Shown here piece by piece: positions 5,601-5,820 of a stretch of DNA of 5,820 nucleotides (position 1 is the first letter of the stretch; every line of letters begins with the position of its first letter). Origin of the DNA: Gemmatimonadota bacterium. Lineage in GTDB: Bacteria > Gemmatimonadota > Gemmatimonadetes > Gemmatimonadales > Gemmatimonadaceae. A program made the position numbers and the translations under genes. The stretch lies in assembly GCA_003222065.1 (NCBI GenBank), contig QHUV01000175.1:1-5820 (forward strand), read 5' to 3'. The notes beneath the pieces were generated by a model that worked only from the letters and a program-made list of their open reading frames with translations, did no database searches and was not told the DNA's origin.

Positions 5601-5820
5601 TTATCGGAATTGCGGATCAAGAACTTCGCGATCATTGAATCGCTTTCGCTGCCCTTGGCGCGGGGATTCAACGTGCTATCCGGCGAAACCGGCGCGGGGA
5701 AATCGATCATTGTCGGCGCGCTTGGCCTATTGCTCGGCGAACGTGCGAGCACTGATCTGATCCGCACCGGCGCCGATCGCGCCACGGTGGAAGGCGTGTT
5801 CGAGATCGGCGAGCATCCGG
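5598..5820 (+). CDS. recN: DNA repair protein RecN, N-terminal part
   Basis: RecN is an SMC-like ATPase that gathers double-strand breaks and acts early in recombinational repair. Only the first 74 residues are inside the window, and the gene runs off the right edge. The fragment opens with MLSELRIKNFAIIESLSLPL, the conserved first strand of the ABC/SMC head, followed by GFNVLSGETGAGKSII with the Walker A motif GETGAGKS (29-36), then ALGLLLGERASTDLIRTG, which is characteristic of RecN rather than of SMC, RecF or SbcC. An ATG at 5574 is a possible earlier start with a better-spaced ribosome site. The gene follows nadK by four bases (or overlaps it by 20) and is likely cotranscribed. The Walker B motif, signature motif and coiled coils lie outside the window and cannot be checked. 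No SOS-type operator is apparent upstream, which is all coding. Confidence 0.95.
   Translation, partial: MLSELRIKNFAIIESLSLPLARGFNVLSGETGAGKSIIVGALGLLLGERASTDLIRTGADRATVEGVFEIGEHP

Overview
The window is a compact, GC-rich bacterial housekeeping cluster with every gene on the + strand. It is plain chromosomal core DNA. I see no mobile element, CRISPR array, RNA gene, toxin or defence gene, and no horizontally acquired island. The order is folD (3' part), xseA, xseB, ispA-type prenyl synthase, dxs, nadK, recN (5' part). This is the ancestral-looking order known from Firmicutes and other phyla (folD-xseA-xseB-ispA-dxs-...-nadK-...-recN), here without the tlyA-like and argR genes that often sit between dxs and recN.

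The organism cannot be fixed from the sequence alone. High GC, a Gram-positive-like gene order, frequent GTG starts and poor or missing Shine-Dalgarno sites suggest a deep-branching GC-rich phylum. Gemmatimonadota is my best guess, with Acidobacteriota or a similar lineage as alternatives. Confidence is low to moderate.

Layout: 1-303 is the C-terminal 100 residues of FolD (one-carbon/folate metabolism). 300-1622 is the large subunit of exonuclease VII and 1629-1841 its small subunit. 1834-2760 (or from 1801) is a short-chain trans-prenyl diphosphate synthase. 2817-4721 is 1-deoxy-D-xylulose-5-phosphate synthase. 4718-5593 is NAD kinase. 5598 (or 5574) to the end is the N-terminus of the SMC-like repair protein RecN. 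Most junctions overlap or nearly touch (ATGA at 300, a 6-base gap at 1623, GTGGCTGA at 1834, GTGA at 4718), which suggests cotranscription and translational coupling. The one real gap is the 56 bases before dxs, which carries a candidate promoter very close to the ATG, so dxs-nadK-recN may be a second transcription unit with a leaderless or nearly leaderless mRNA.

Functionally the genes fall into two themes. One is precursor and cofactor supply: FolD makes NADPH and one-carbon folates, Dxs feeds the MEP pathway whose IPP/DMAPP the prenyl synthase condenses, and NadK supplies NADP. The other is DNA repair: exonuclease VII and RecN. The observations most worth a second look are a disordered N-terminal extension on XseA with a DLDLF motif resembling a sliding-clamp-binding peptide, a shortened XseA helical region, the possible leaderless dxs start, an apparently over-represented octamer GCCTAACG, and a few substitutions at usually conserved positions. 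I found no convincing undescribed system.
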